A stretch of DNA of 64,000 bases from Hamadaea tsunoensis DSM 44101. Its GTDB lineage: Bacteria > Actinomycetota > Actinomycetes > Mycobacteriales > Micromonosporaceae. Shown piece by piece: positions 54,059 through 62,676 of the stretch; position 1 is the first letter of the stretch; the number at the start of each line of letters is the position of its first letter. A program made the translations under genes and the position numbers. Where the stretch lies: the NCBI RefSeq assembly GCF_000428945.1, contig NZ_AUAX01000005.1, positions 1-64,000 on the forward strand, in the 5' to 3' direction. Under the pieces are notes generated by a model. The model was not told the origin of the DNA. It saw only the letters and a program-made list of their open reading frames with translations, and did no database searches.

Positions 54059-54083
54059 CTCCCGGGTCCAGGGACCCCGGGAG
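54059..54083 (-). promoter_or_regulatory. Hairpin covering the ribosome site of the SAM-IV-controlled gene
   Basis: On the minus strand the 5' arm (54083-54072) and the 3' arm (54069-54059) pair almost fully (CTCCCGGG...CCCGGGAG). The GGGAGGG ribosome site lies in the 3' arm, eight bases from the ATG. It probably works as the expression platform of the SAM-IV aptamer. Confidence 0.65.
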
Positions 54084-54102
54084 CCGTGGCAGCCTGGGAC
54101 GG

Positions 54103-54218
54103 GGTCCGCGCTTGCCTCGCACACTCATCGGGCGAGGCCCGGTCATCACCCGGGGCACCCCACCGCGAACGAGGGTTGCCGGACAGCCAGCCGGGGCTTC
54201 GCACTGTCACTCGTGACC
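54103..54218 (-). ncRNA. SAM-IV riboswitch
   Basis: Read on the minus strand, the element runs from GGTCACGAGTGACAG through AAGCCCCGGCTGGCTGT, CCGGCAACCCTCG and GGTGGGGTGCCCCGGG, TGATGACC, to GAGGCAAGCGCGGACC. This matches the SAM-IV aptamer known from Mycobacterium and Streptomyces, including the S-box-like core and the extra 3' pseudoknot segment GGCAAGCGCGG. It sits just upstream of the PLP enzyme gene, with a ribosome-site hairpin between. SAM should lower its expression. Confidence 0.92.
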
Positions 54219-54253
54219 TGTTGAACACTCTAGCGATAGGTAAGCTCCGTGTC

Positions 54254-55669
54254 ATGGCCGATCTGACGCCGAGTTGGCTACCCGAGACGTCCGTCACACC
54301 CGGCCTCCCGCCGGTTCCCGTGGCGTACCCGCCGCCGCCCAAGAAACCCGCCAAATGGGTCCGGCCACTGGTGCTGGGACTCGTCATCTTCCTCATCGCG
54401 GGCGCCGCCGTCGCGATGCTCGTCTACCTCGGCGTCAACATGGGCGTCACCGCCCTGCTGGTCGGCCTCGCCGCCGCGATCCTGCCGGTGCCGGTGCTGG
54501 TCGCCTGCTTCCTCTGGCTCGACCGCTACGAACCGGAGCCGACCTGGGCGCTGGTCTGCTGCTTCGGCTGGGGCGCGTTCGTCGCCACCGGCATCGCCCT
54601 GTTCGTGAACACCTTCTCGGCCTCGTTGTTCGAGCACAATGGACTCTCCGACGACCTGGTGGCGGTGGTCATCGCCCCGTTCATCGAGGAATCCTCCAAG
54701 GCGCTCGGCCCGATCCTGATCCTGGTCTTCCTGCGCAAGGAGATCTCGGGCATCGTCGACGGCATCGTCTACTGCGGAATGTCGGCGACCGGGTTCGCGA
54801 TGACCGAGAACATCCTCTACCTCGGCGGCCACGGGTACGCCGCGGGCGCCAAGGAGTACGGCGTCAGCACCGGCCTGCAGCTGCTGTTCGCGACGTTCCT
54901 GGTCCGCGTCATCTTCTCGGCCTTCGCCCATCCGCTGTTCACCTCGATGACCGGCATCGGCATCGGCATCGCGGCCCGGTCGGGCAACCGCGCGGTACGC
55001 GTACTCGCGCCGGTCTGCGGCCTGCTCGTCGCGATGATGATGCACGGCACGTGGAACCTGATCCCGACCCTCGCCGCGAGCACCGGCAAGACGATCCTGG
55101 TGCTGTACGGCTACTTCGCGCTGGAGATGCCGATCTTCCTCGGCATGGTGGCCTTCGCCCTCTGGCTGCGCGCGCACGAGGGGCGGATCACCGTCCGGGC
55201 CCTGCCGGGCTATGTCCGGGCGGGCTGGCTCACCCCGCCCGAGGTGGCTTCGCTGGCCTCCCTGAGCCGGCGCCACGCGGCGCGTACCTGGGCGAAGCGG
55301 GTCGCCGGGGACGCGGGCAAGAAGTCGATGAGCACGTTCCAGTTCGCGGCCACCCGGCTCGCCCTGGTACGCGACGGCATCGAGCGCGGCCTCTACCGCA
55401 CGCCCGTCCAGGTCGAACGGGCCCGGGACGAGGAGACCTCGCTGCTGCGGGAGATCTCGGAGGCCCGGGCCGTCTACGTCGGGCGCGATCCGCAGACGCC
55501 GCCGGCCCAGTGGACGGGGGACGCGTACGAGATGCTGTTCCCCGACGGACAGACGCGGCGCGTGAGCGCACCGCCCGAGCCGGTGGTTCCGATGCCCGTG
55601 GTGATCCCGCCCCGTCCGGTCTGGACCTACGCGCCGCCCCCCACCCCCCACTGGCCCACCTCAAGATGA
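54254..55669 (+). CDS. PrsW-family intramembrane metalloprotease
   Basis: The 471-residue membrane protein starts with about 35 disordered, Pro-rich residues and has about nine membrane helices. The PrsW metal-site motifs are visible: the IEESSKALG glutamate pair near residue 158, TENILYLGG near 195, FAHPLFTSMTG near 235 and MMMHGTWNL near 265. PrsW proteases cut membrane anti-sigma factors and related proteins in the lipid bilayer. A cytosolic C-terminal region of about 150 residues is long for the family. ATG 54254 was taken. No partner anti-sigma gene is nearby. Confidence 0.9.
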   Translation: MADLTPSWLPETSVTPGLPPVPVAYPPPPKKPAKWVRPLVLGLVIFLIAGAAVAMLVYLGVNMGVTALLVGLAAAILPVPVLVACFLWLDRYEPEPTWALVCCFGWGAFVATGIALFVNTFSASLFEHNGLSDDLVAVVIAPFIEESSKALGPILILVFLRKEISGIVDGIVYCGMSATGFAMTENILYLGGHGYAAGAKEYGVSTGLQLLFATFLVRVIFSAFAHPLFTSMTGIGIGIAARSGNRAVRVLAPVCGLLVAMMMHGTWNLIPTLAASTGKTILVLYGYFALEMPIFLGMVAFALWLRAHEGRITVRALPGYVRAGWLTPPEVASLASLSRRHAARTWAKRVAGDAGKKSMSTFQFAATRLALVRDGIERGLYRTPVQVERARDEETSLLREISEARAVYVGRDPQTPPAQWTGDAYEMLFPDGQTRRVSAPPEPVVPMPVVIPPRPVWTYAPPPTPHWPTSR

Positions 55670-55689
55670 ATATCAAGACTTGTGCGCCC

Positions 55690-56055
55690 AGTCGACGGTC
55701 GCTGGGGTGATCGATGACGGCTGAGGTGTAGAAAAGGCCGCCCAATGCATGATCGTTTACGGTTCCGGAACGCGTTGACCGACGTCCGCTGCACCTGACA
55801 CGTAAACGATCATGCAGATGGGGCCGGAATCACACCTCAGCCGTCAACAATCACCGACAAGCCGACCCGCCCAACCGTCATCTCGGACAGTCGCGACAAA
55901 GGTCGGTCGGGGGGTTGGGGCGAAACAGTGACCGGGCGACGGTGGACGATGCGTCGCCCCACTCACCTGGCAGTGGAGTCCCCGGAGCGCAGCGATAGGG
56001 GCGGAACGGTCTCCCGCGCGAGGAGCGGAGGTGAGATCGACGAACCCGGGACAAA
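55690..56055. repeat. Mosaic intergenic repeat array 4
   Basis: The gene-free 424-base gap between the convergent PrsW and AI-2E genes holds ATGATCGTTTACGG (55749-55762) paired with CACGTAAACGATCATGC, CGGACAGTCGCGACAAAGG, and the G/C-rich module in the inverse orientation. It ends CGAACCCGGGACAAA (to 56055), followed by AAAAGATCTTGA. The left end lacks a clear matching TTTGTCCCGGG, so this copy appears worn or truncated. Confidence 0.75.
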
Positions 56056-56093
56056 TCTTTGAAAAGATCTTGATTTGAGGATTTCGAGCTGAA

Positions 56094-57344
56094 TCACGCG
56101 CTGGACTCGGCTTGGAGGCGCGCGGCGATCTCGCGGCGGCGGCTGTTCAGAGCGCGGATCCCCGTGTTGAACATCGCGACGAGCGGAACCGCCACCAGCG
56201 CGCCGATGATGCCGGCGAGCACCAGGCCGCCCGCGATGGCCGCGATCACCGCGAGCGGATGGATCGCGACGGCCTTGCCCATGATGAGCGGCTGCAGGAC
56301 GTGGCCTTCGAGCTGCTGCACGGCGATCACGGCAGCCAGGACGAGCAGTGCCGTCACCCAGTTCACGGTCACGCCCGCGACGAGGACCGCCACCGCGCCG
56401 GAGACCGTCGCGCCGATGATGGGGATGAAGGCGAACAGGAAGACCAGCGCGGCCAGCGGGAAGACGAACGGGACCTTGAGGATCCACAGCGCGATGCCGA
56501 TGCCGAACGCGTCGATGAACGCGACGAGGACGGTCGCCCGCACGTAGGAGCCGAGCGAATGCCACGCGGCGTTGGCCGAGTAGTCGACCGCCTCGCGGGT
56601 CGCGGGGGGCATGATCCCGACGAAGAAGTTCCAGATCTTCCGGCCGTCGCGGAGGAAGAAGAACAGCGAGAAGAGCACCAGGAAGAAGCCGGTCAAGGCC
56701 TCGGCGGTCGCGGCCGCGGTGGACAGCGCGCTGCTGGTCAGCTTGCCCTTGTTCGAGGTGAACCAGGTCTGCACCTGGTTGCCGAGGGCTTCCAGCTGGG
56801 CGTTGGTGACGTGGAACGGGCCGTTCTTCAGCCAGTCGCGCACGTCCTGGACACCCTGCGCCGCGTTGTCGCTGACCTGGGGCAGGCCGGCGACGAACTG
56901 GTTGATCACGATCGTCAGGATGCCGACGACCGCGCCGATGCCGAAGAGGACCACGATCGCCGTGGCCAGCGACCGCGGGAAGTGCGCCCGCACGAGTACG
57001 CCGACCAGCGGCCCCAGCAGCGCGGAGAGCAGCAGCGCGATCGTCAGCGGGATGATCACGTTGGACAGGATGTTGACGATCTTCAGGGCGTAGAACGCGA
57101 TGGCGCCGAGGATGAGCAGGCGCCAGCCCCACGCCGCGGCGATCCGCAGACCGGTGGGCACCTCCAGATCATCGCGGCTCGAGGTGCTCGCGTGCTCGAC
57201 GACATGCACCGGCTCGGGGCCCGGATCCGCTGGCGGCGGCTCCTCGACGAACGGCTCCACCTCGTTGCGCCGCGCCCGTACCGACGCGCGGCCGGCCTCG
57301 TACGCACGCCGGATGTTGGCCTTCGCCCGGTCGAACCGTCCCAA
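56094..57344 (-). CDS. AI-2E-family transporter
   Basis: The 416-residue membrane protein has about eight membrane helices of the AI-2E type: LILGAIAFYALKIVNILSNV, IPLTIALLLSALLGPLVGVL, ATAIVVLFGIGAVVGILTIV, FLVLFSLFFFLRDGRKIW and VFPLAALVFLFAFIPIIGAT. The last includes the conserved IPIIGA. A VQQLEGHVLQPLIMGKAV stretch follows. Members export autoinducer-2 in Escherichia coli or act as sodium/proton antiporters elsewhere. TTG 57344 was chosen as start because GGAGG lies six bases upstream; a longer ORF to 57533 exists but has no such site. It is convergent with PrsW. Confidence 0.89.
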   Translation of the reverse strand: MGRFDRAKANIRRAYEAGRASVRARRNEVEPFVEEPPPADPGPEPVHVVEHASTSSRDDLEVPTGLRIAAAWGWRLLILGAIAFYALKIVNILSNVIIPLTIALLLSALLGPLVGVLVRAHFPRSLATAIVVLFGIGAVVGILTIVINQFVAGLPQVSDNAAQGVQDVRDWLKNGPFHVTNAQLEALGNQVQTWFTSNKGKLTSSALSTAAATAEALTGFFLVLFSLFFFLRDGRKIWNFFVGIMPPATREAVDYSANAAWHSLGSYVRATVLVAFIDAFGIGIALWILKVPFVFPLAALVFLFAFIPIIGATVSGAVAVLVAGVTVNWVTALLVLAAVIAVQQLEGHVLQPLIMGKAVAIHPLAVIAAIAGGLVLAGIIGALVAVPLVAMFNTGIRALNSRRREIAARLQAESSA

Positions 57345-57605
57345 TGCGCACCTCCGCCGTCGACCTCCGGTACCCGCCAGCCGTATCACGTTAACCGGGG
57401 CACGCCCCCGACGCCCACGTAAATCGAGAGGCGCTCCGATACGGCTCGCTCGTTCGGCCCGTACCCGCCGGGCACTCGGCCCGGCCGCCCGGGCCGCCCA
57501 GGCACCGACGGTACGCCGACGTGGGTCGGACATGATCGACCGGGGCGCCGGGGAAGACCGAGGTGCGACGCGCGTACGCCGCCGCAGCGGGTAGCGTTTG
57601 GCGCT

Positions 57606-57944
57606 GTGAGCTCAGCAAGTCAGGCCGACGCCGGCCTTCCCATCCGCCTGCTCCTCGACCGCGTCCTGGTACGCCTTGAGACGGGCGACGGCGAACGGCT
57701 GTCCGCGGCCGGCATCGTGATCCCGGCGACGGCCTCGGTGGCACACCGCCTCGCGTGGGCGACAGCGGTCGCGGTCGGCCCCAACGTACGCTCGATCGTC
57801 ACCGGGGACCGGGTCCTGTTCGACCCCGACGACCGGTCCGAGGTGGAGCTACACGGGCGCGACTACGTCCTGCTCCGCGAGCGGGACGTGCACGCGGTAG
57901 CCGCGACCCGCATAGAAGAAAACGCCACCGGCCTCTATCTCTAG
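57606..57944 (+). CDS. Divergent GroES-like co-chaperonin
   Basis: The 112-residue protein fits the Cpn10 fold: PIRLLLDRVLVRLETGDGE, AAGIVIPATA in the mobile-loop area, WATAVAVGPNVRSIVTGDRV and LHGRDYVLLRERDVHAV at the end. It is longer and more divergent than canonical GroES (about 95-100 residues), and the mobile loop SVAHRLAW differs. It starts at GTG 57606 with no adjacent groEL. It may serve a GroEL paralogue or have another role. Its end lies before repeat F2. Confidence 0.85.
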   Translation: MSSASQADAGLPIRLLLDRVLVRLETGDGERLSAAGIVIPATASVAHRLAWATAVAVGPNVRSIVTGDRVLFDPDDRSEVELHGRDYVLLRERDVHAVAATRIEENATGLYL

Positions 57945-58018
57945 CCTGAGTTCGTGGCTGGGCTTGCCTCGGTGGGAGCTCTGGAAGGTTGCTGTCGGGC
58001 GGGGCTGGCCTGGCGTGA

Positions 58019-58092
58019 CCCTTATGCAACGCCCGTCAGCCCAAGATCCGCAAACGAAGTTTGAGGATCTTGAACTGCCGGGCGTCGCGGTC
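58019..58092. repeat. Palindromic repeat family F, copy 2
   Basis: ACGCCCG (58029-58035) pairs with CGGGCGT (58079-58085), and CAAGATCC (58042-58049) with GGATCTTG (58065-58072), with CAAAC/GTTTG inside. It is related to copy 1 at 2314-2390 with a compensated base pair. It lies between the convergent GroES-like and helicase genes. The rest of the 252-base gap shows nothing else. Confidence 0.8.
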
Positions 58093-58196
58093 ACGCCATC
58101 CAACCCCGCGCGGCCCGGCCGCCGATGAGGTGCTCGCCGTCGGCCAGTCACCCGATGGTTGGGGTGGTTGAGCTCATCCGGTGCGCACTCTGAGTT

Positions 58197-60254
58197 CTAG
58201 CTCTCGCTGAGGCGTTTGAGGGCTCCCAAGGCCACCTCGGGTTTTGTGGTGTACCAGAAGGGCGGGAGCGTCTTTCTGAGGAATGCTCCGTAGCCTCGGG
58301 CCGTCTCCAGGCGGGAGTCGAGGATCGCGACCACTCCTTTGTCGCTTGTGGAGCGGATGAGGCGGCCTACGCCCTGCGCCAGGCGTACTGCGGCGATGGG
58401 GACGCTGACCGCGGCGAAGCCCGAGCCGCCGGCCTGGTCGACGGCGGCGCTGCGGGCGGCCGCGAGCGGCTCGTCGGGGCGCGGGAACGGCAGGCGGTCG
58501 ATGACGACGAGCTGGCACGCGTCGCCGGGCACGTCGACGCCCTGCCAGAGGGACATCACGCCGAACAGGCAGCTCGCCTTGTCGGCCCGGAACTTGCGGA
58601 CGAGCAGGGGCAGCGCTTCGTCGCCCTGCAGCAGCACCGGGAAGTCGGTCTTCATGCGGACCAGGTCGGCGGCCTGCTGGGCGGCCCGGCGCGAGGAGAA
58701 GAGCCCGAGCGTACGCCCACCCAGCGCATTGATCATGGCGAGCAGCTCCTCGCCGGCCTGTTCGGGCAGCCCGGACGCGGCCGGCCGGGGCAGGTGCGCG
58801 GCGACGTAGAGGATGCCCTGCTTCGCGTAGTCGAACGGCGAGCCGACGTCGAGCGACTGCCAGGGCAGGGAGGTCGGCGTCTCGTCACGCTGGCGCGGGG
58901 CCGGCGGCGACTTCGGGGCGGACTTCGCGGCCGGGTCGGGGGCGGGTTTGGGCGCCGAGATCAGGCCGAGGGAGCGGGCGACGGAGTCGAAGGCACCGCC
59001 GAGCGTCAGGGTCGCCGAGGTCGCGACGACCGTACGCTCCTCGTAGAGCTTCTCGGCGAGCAGGCCGGAGACGGACAGCGGGGCGACGAGGATCGCCCGG
59101 CGGGGCTCGTGCTCGATCCAGGCGACGTCGTGGTCGGCGGCGGCCAGCAGCCGCTGGGCGGTCGTGTTCAGGTCGGTCAGGGCCACCTTGGCCTGTTGCT
59201 TGCGGACCGGATCGGGGTCGTCGGCCTTGACGTCGCCGATCTGGCGCAGCGCCCGGCTCGTGGCGCCGTCGATGAGGGTGCACGCCTCGTGGACCGCCTG
59301 CGGCAGGCCGGTCGTGATCCGGCCGGCGGGCGACTCGACGAGGCCGAGCGTCAGGGAGTCGGCCGCTTCCTGCAGCGACTGGTGGTCCTCGGGCTCCACG
59401 AAGGACCGGGCCATCCGGGCGGTCCGGTCGACGGCCTCGGCGGTCAGCTCGGCCTGGGTCGCGCTGGAGACGCGGTCGGCCAGTTCGTGCGCCTCGTCGA
59501 CGATGAGCAGCTTGTGCGGCGGGACGATCTGCCGCCCGGTGAGCATGTCGACGGCGAGCAGCGAATGGTTGGTGACCACCAGGTCGGCCTCGCGGGCGCG
59601 GACGCGGGACGCCTCGGCGAAGCACTCGGCGCCGTAGGGGCACCGGCCGGCGCCGACGCATTCCCGGGCGGGCATGCTGACCTGGCGCCAGATGACGTCG
59701 TCCACGCCGGGGTCGAGCTCGTCGCGGTCGCCGGTGTCGGTCTTCTCCGCCCACTCGCGCAGGCGCTCGAACTGCTTGCCGAGCCGGCCGGACTCGCCGA
59801 TCCAGACCGTCTTGGCCTTGCCGGGCCCGGTGTCCCCGGCGGCCGCGTCGAACAGGCCGGCCGGCTCGTCCTCGGCGTCGCCGGCGTGCTCCAGCTTGGC
59901 GACGCACAGGTAGTGGTGGCGGCCCTTGAGGACGGCGAAGGTCGGTACGCGCCCGAGCAGCGGCCGCACGGCCTCGGCCAGCCGGGGCAGATCATGATCG
60001 ACCAGCTGGGACTGCAACGCCAGCGTCGCCGTCGAGATCACGACCGGGCCGTCCACGGTCAGCGCCGGCGACAGGTACGCCAGCGACTTGCCGGTGCCGG
60101 TGCCGGCCTGCACCAGCAGATGCTCGCCGGTTTCCAGGGCGGTCGCGATGGCGGCGGTCATGGCCTGCTGGCCGGGGCGGGCGCCGCCGCCGGGGACCGC
60201 GCCGACCGCGGCGTTCAGTACCTCGTCCGCCGAGGGTGCCTTCCGTCGCGTCAC
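58197..60254 (-). CDS. ATP-dependent DNA helicase, DinG/Rad3 (XPD-like) family
   Basis: The 685-residue superfamily 2 helicase has Walker A VQAGTGTGKSLAYL near residue 55, a DEAH box in LLIVDEAHELADRV near residue 260, and conserved late motifs such as FGVMSLWQGVDVPGD and VAVRLAQGVGRLIRS (motif VI). Between Walker A and DEAH is a cysteine cluster, ARECVGAGRCPYGAECF, that fits an iron-sulfur site as in DinG and XPD. Such enzymes unwind damaged DNA or R-loops 5'-3'. GTG 60254 was chosen (VTRRKAPSADEVLN); the frame reaches 60284. It is convergent with the GroES-like gene. Confidence 0.92.
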   Translation of the reverse strand: MTRRKAPSADEVLNAAVGAVPGGGARPGQQAMTAAIATALETGEHLLVQAGTGTGKSLAYLSPALTVDGPVVISTATLALQSQLVDHDLPRLAEAVRPLLGRVPTFAVLKGRHHYLCVAKLEHAGDAEDEPAGLFDAAAGDTGPGKAKTVWIGESGRLGKQFERLREWAEKTDTGDRDELDPGVDDVIWRQVSMPARECVGAGRCPYGAECFAEASRVRAREADLVVTNHSLLAVDMLTGRQIVPPHKLLIVDEAHELADRVSSATQAELTAEAVDRTARMARSFVEPEDHQSLQEAADSLTLGLVESPAGRITTGLPQAVHEACTLIDGATSRALRQIGDVKADDPDPVRKQQAKVALTDLNTTAQRLLAAADHDVAWIEHEPRRAILVAPLSVSGLLAEKLYEERTVVATSATLTLGGAFDSVARSLGLISAPKPAPDPAAKSAPKSPPAPRQRDETPTSLPWQSLDVGSPFDYAKQGILYVAAHLPRPAASGLPEQAGEELLAMINALGGRTLGLFSSRRAAQQAADLVRMKTDFPVLLQGDEALPLLVRKFRADKASCLFGVMSLWQGVDVPGDACQLVVIDRLPFPRPDEPLAAARSAAVDQAGGSGFAAVSVPIAAVRLAQGVGRLIRSTSDKGVVAILDSRLETARGYGAFLRKTLPPFWYTTKPEVALGALKRLSES

Positions 60255-60435
60255 GCTGAAGACCCTAGCCCGAGGGGGCGACAAGTCCGACCGGCCCCGC
60301 CGACGCGACGGCCGCCGTCACACCCCGCGGTGTCACCCGCCGGACTCGCGGAAGAAACGCGTACGCGGGAGTGTGCTTGCGGGGTACGCCGATCCTGGTA
60401 GCCAAGGGGCGCGGTGTGGGGGAGGATGAGGCGCT

Positions 60436-61011
60436 ATGGACGAACGGTCCGTGGGGGACGACGGTTCGCCGGGGAGCGGTCCCCGGACGGGCGACCGGGT
60501 GCGGGTGGAGATCGCGAAGTTCGACGGGTCGCCGCACCGGGGCTACCCGGCGGTGCTGCTCGGCGAGGACGAGTTCGGGCGGTGGCTGGGTGTGCCGCGC
60601 GGAACGGTGTCCGATTCCGGTACCCGGCACGAGCTGCCCTGGGTGCTGCTCGTCCCGCCGGACGCCTGGTGGACGGCGATGTTCAACCCCGCGCCGCAGG
60701 GCAGCGAGATCTACTGCGACATCACGACGCCGGCTGAGTGGATCGAGGGCCGGCTGGTCCTCGCCGACCTCGACCTGGACGTCAAGCGGCGCCGGGAGTC
60801 CGGTGCGGTGCTGCTCGTGGACGACGACGAGTTCACCGCGCACGCGGCCGAGTTCGGGTACCCCGCGCCGCTGATCGACCGGGCCTGGGCGGCGGCCTTC
60901 GAGCTGCGGCAGGCCCTCGGCGACGGGAGCGAGCCGTTCGCCTCGTACTACCACCGCTGGCTGGACAAGATCATGTCCTGGGAACCCGTCACACAGCGAC
61001 CAGGTCACTGA
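60436..61011 (+). CDS. DUF402 protein (nucleotide-diphosphatase-like)
   Basis: The 191-residue protein matches DUF402: VRVEIAKFDGSPHRGYPAVL, LPWVLLVPPDAWWTAMFNP, IYCDITTPAEWIEGRLVLAD, and VLLVDDDEFTAHAAEFGYP near the C-terminus. Characterised relatives are nucleoside di/triphosphate hydrolases or FomD-like enzymes with metal-binding acidic residues. GGAGG lies at 60421-60425 before ATG 60436. It is upstream of the PPK2 gene on the same strand, 53 bases apart, and they may be cotranscribed. A phosphate-ester substrate would suit the neighbourhood, but this is inference. Confidence 0.86.
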   Translation: MDERSVGDDGSPGSGPRTGDRVRVEIAKFDGSPHRGYPAVLLGEDEFGRWLGVPRGTVSDSGTRHELPWVLLVPPDAWWTAMFNPAPQGSEIYCDITTPAEWIEGRLVLADLDLDVKRRRESGAVLLVDDDEFTAHAAEFGYPAPLIDRAWAAAFELRQALGDGSEPFASYYHRWLDKIMSWEPVTQRPGH

Positions 61012-61064
61012 GGGATACACCGCAAAACCCGGCAGCGGCGGTGTGTTTGGGTGATGATCTGGAC

Positions 61065-61940
61065 ATGGCTCGTAGTCTCGCCGACCTGTTGCGGTTCGAC
61101 CCCGCGACGGGCGATCTCGCCGCGATCGATCCCCGCGGCACTCCAGGACTGCCCAAGGCCGCCCGCGAAGATCCCAAGGTGTGGGCCCGCGCCCAGCTGC
61201 CGATCCTGGGCGGCGAGCTGTTCGCCGAGCAGGAGAAGCTGGTCGCCGCGGCCAAGACCGCCGGGTCCCGGCAACGCGTACTGCTGCTGATCCAGGCCAT
61301 GGACTGCGGGGGCAAGGACGGCACGATCAAGCACGTGGTGGGGGAGTTCAACCCCCAGGGCGTACAGATCGTGGCGTTCGGCAAGCCCACCGAGGAGGAG
61401 CTCGCGCACGACTTCCTCTGGCGCATCGAGAAGGCGCTGCCCGGCCCCGGCCAGGTCGGCGTCTTCAACCGTTCGCACTACGAGGACGTGCTCACCGTCC
61501 GCGTCAACAGCCTGGTGCCCGCGCGTACCTGGCGGGCGCGCTATAACAAGATCAACAAGTTCGAGGCCGCCGTGGTCGGGTCCGGCTGCGAGCTGATCAA
61601 GGTCATGCTCCACATCTCGTACGCCGAGCAGCGCGGCCGGCTCAGCGACCGGCTCCAGGATCCGACGAAGTACTGGAAGTACAACCCGTCCGATCTGGAC
61701 GAGCGGCGGAAATGGCCCGCGTACCAGGACGCGTACAACGATGCTCTGGTGAAATGCAGCACAGACGCCGCACCCTGGTACGTGGTCCCCGCGGACCGCA
61801 AGTGGTACCGCGACTGGGCGGTGGCGACGCTCCTGCTGGAGCGGTTCCGCGCGCTGGGACTGGCCTATCCGCCGCCGGATTTCGATCTGGACGTGGAGCG
61901 GGAGCGGCTCGCCCAGGAGGCCAAGGTAAACGGAACATGA
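61065..61940 (+). CDS. ppk2: Polyphosphate kinase 2 family protein
   Basis: The 291-residue enzyme belongs to PPK2, which uses polyphosphate to phosphorylate nucleotides (ADP to ATP or AMP to ADP). Markers are the Walker-A-like loop QAMDCGGKDGTIKHV, GIFNRSHYEDVL-type segment (VGVFNRSHYEDVLTVRV), and KVMLHISYAEQRGRLSDRL near residue 190, plus RKWPAYQDAYNDALVKCS and PADRKWYRDWAV. ATG 61065 follows a short leader. It stands 106 bases before the phosphate-uptake pair, suggesting a shared phosphate/polyphosphate theme. Which nucleotide it prefers is unknown. Confidence 0.92.
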   Translation: MARSLADLLRFDPATGDLAAIDPRGTPGLPKAAREDPKVWARAQLPILGGELFAEQEKLVAAAKTAGSRQRVLLLIQAMDCGGKDGTIKHVVGEFNPQGVQIVAFGKPTEEELAHDFLWRIEKALPGPGQVGVFNRSHYEDVLTVRVNSLVPARTWRARYNKINKFEAAVVGSGCELIKVMLHISYAEQRGRLSDRLQDPTKYWKYNPSDLDERRKWPAYQDAYNDALVKCSTDAAPWYVVPADRKWYRDWAVATLLLERFRALGLAYPPPDFDLDVERERLAQEAKVNGT

Positions 61941-61979
61941 ACGGCGAATGAATCAACGGTAGCTGGCGGTGACCTGCTG

Positions 61980-62007
61980 TTGACGTGAATGTGAAGCACC
62001 CTAGTAT
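61980..62007 (+). promoter_or_regulatory. Possible promoter of the phosphate-transport operon
   Basis: TTGACG (61980-61985) and TAGTAT (62002-62007) with a 16-base spacer look like a housekeeping promoter about 40 bases before GTG 62047. No clear pair of PHO-box direct repeats was seen beside it. Confidence 0.45.
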
Positions 62008-62046
62008 TCGGCCGGTAGCGATCATCGCCAGAAGACGAGGTTTGCC

Positions 62047-62673
62047 GTGAAGTTCTCCCTTCGCCCGCAGGACCAGGCGTTCTACGACTACTTCAGTCGG
62101 GCCGCCCAGAACCTGGTGCGCGGGACCGAGCTGCTCACCGAACTGGCCCTGCCCGGCGCCGACGTCCAGTCGGTCAGCGAGCGGCTCGGCGAGGTGGAAC
62201 ACGACAGCGACCAGATCACCCACGAGCTGTACAAGAAGATCAACTCAACCTTCATCACGCCGTTCGACCGCGAGGACATCTACAACCTCGGCTCCGGCCT
62301 CGACGACGTGATGGACCACCTGGAGGCGGCCGGCAACCTGGTCTACCTCTACGGGCTCACGAAGCTGCCGGCCCTGCCGCGCGAGATGCACGAGCTGGTG
62401 GACGTGCTCGACCAGCAGGCGAAGCTCACCGCCGAGGCGATGCCCCGGCTGAAGGGCCTCAAGCAGCTCGAGGAGTACTGGGTCGAGTGCAACCGGCTGG
62501 AGAACGAGGGCGACCGGTCCTACCGGATGCTGCTCGTCCGCCTCTTCTCCGGCGAGTACGACGCGTTGACGGTGCTGAAGATGAAGGAGGTCGCCGACGA
62601 GCTGGAGAAGGCGTGCGACGCCTTCGAGCACGTGGCCAACACCGTCGAGACGATCGCCGTCAAGGAGTCCTGA
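62047..62673 (+). CDS. DUF47/PhoU-like phosphate transport regulator
   Basis: The 208-residue all-helical cytosolic protein (MKFSLRPQDQAFYDYFSRAA, LGEVEHDSDQITHELYKKIN, STFITPFDREDIYNLGSGLD, VMDHLEAAGNLVYLYGL) is a DUF47 member, related to PhoU. The acidic EHDSD and FDRED motifs may bind metal clusters as in PhoU. It starts at GTG 62047 with GAGG upstream. Its stop precedes the Pit transporter start by three bases; such DUF47-Pit pairs are common, and the DUF47 protein is thought to control the low-affinity phosphate carrier. Confidence 0.93.
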   Translation: MKFSLRPQDQAFYDYFSRAAQNLVRGTELLTELALPGADVQSVSERLGEVEHDSDQITHELYKKINSTFITPFDREDIYNLGSGLDDVMDHLEAAGNLVYLYGLTKLPALPREMHELVDVLDQQAKLTAEAMPRLKGLKQLEEYWVECNRLENEGDRSYRMLLVRLFSGEYDALTVLKMKEVADELEKACDAFEHVANTVETIAVKES

Positions 62674-62676
62674 GTC

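Noticed and set aside
61960..62046. PHO box before the phosphate operon
   Set aside because: GTGAATGTGAAG looks suggestive but I could not find two proper 11-base direct repeats of the known consensus.
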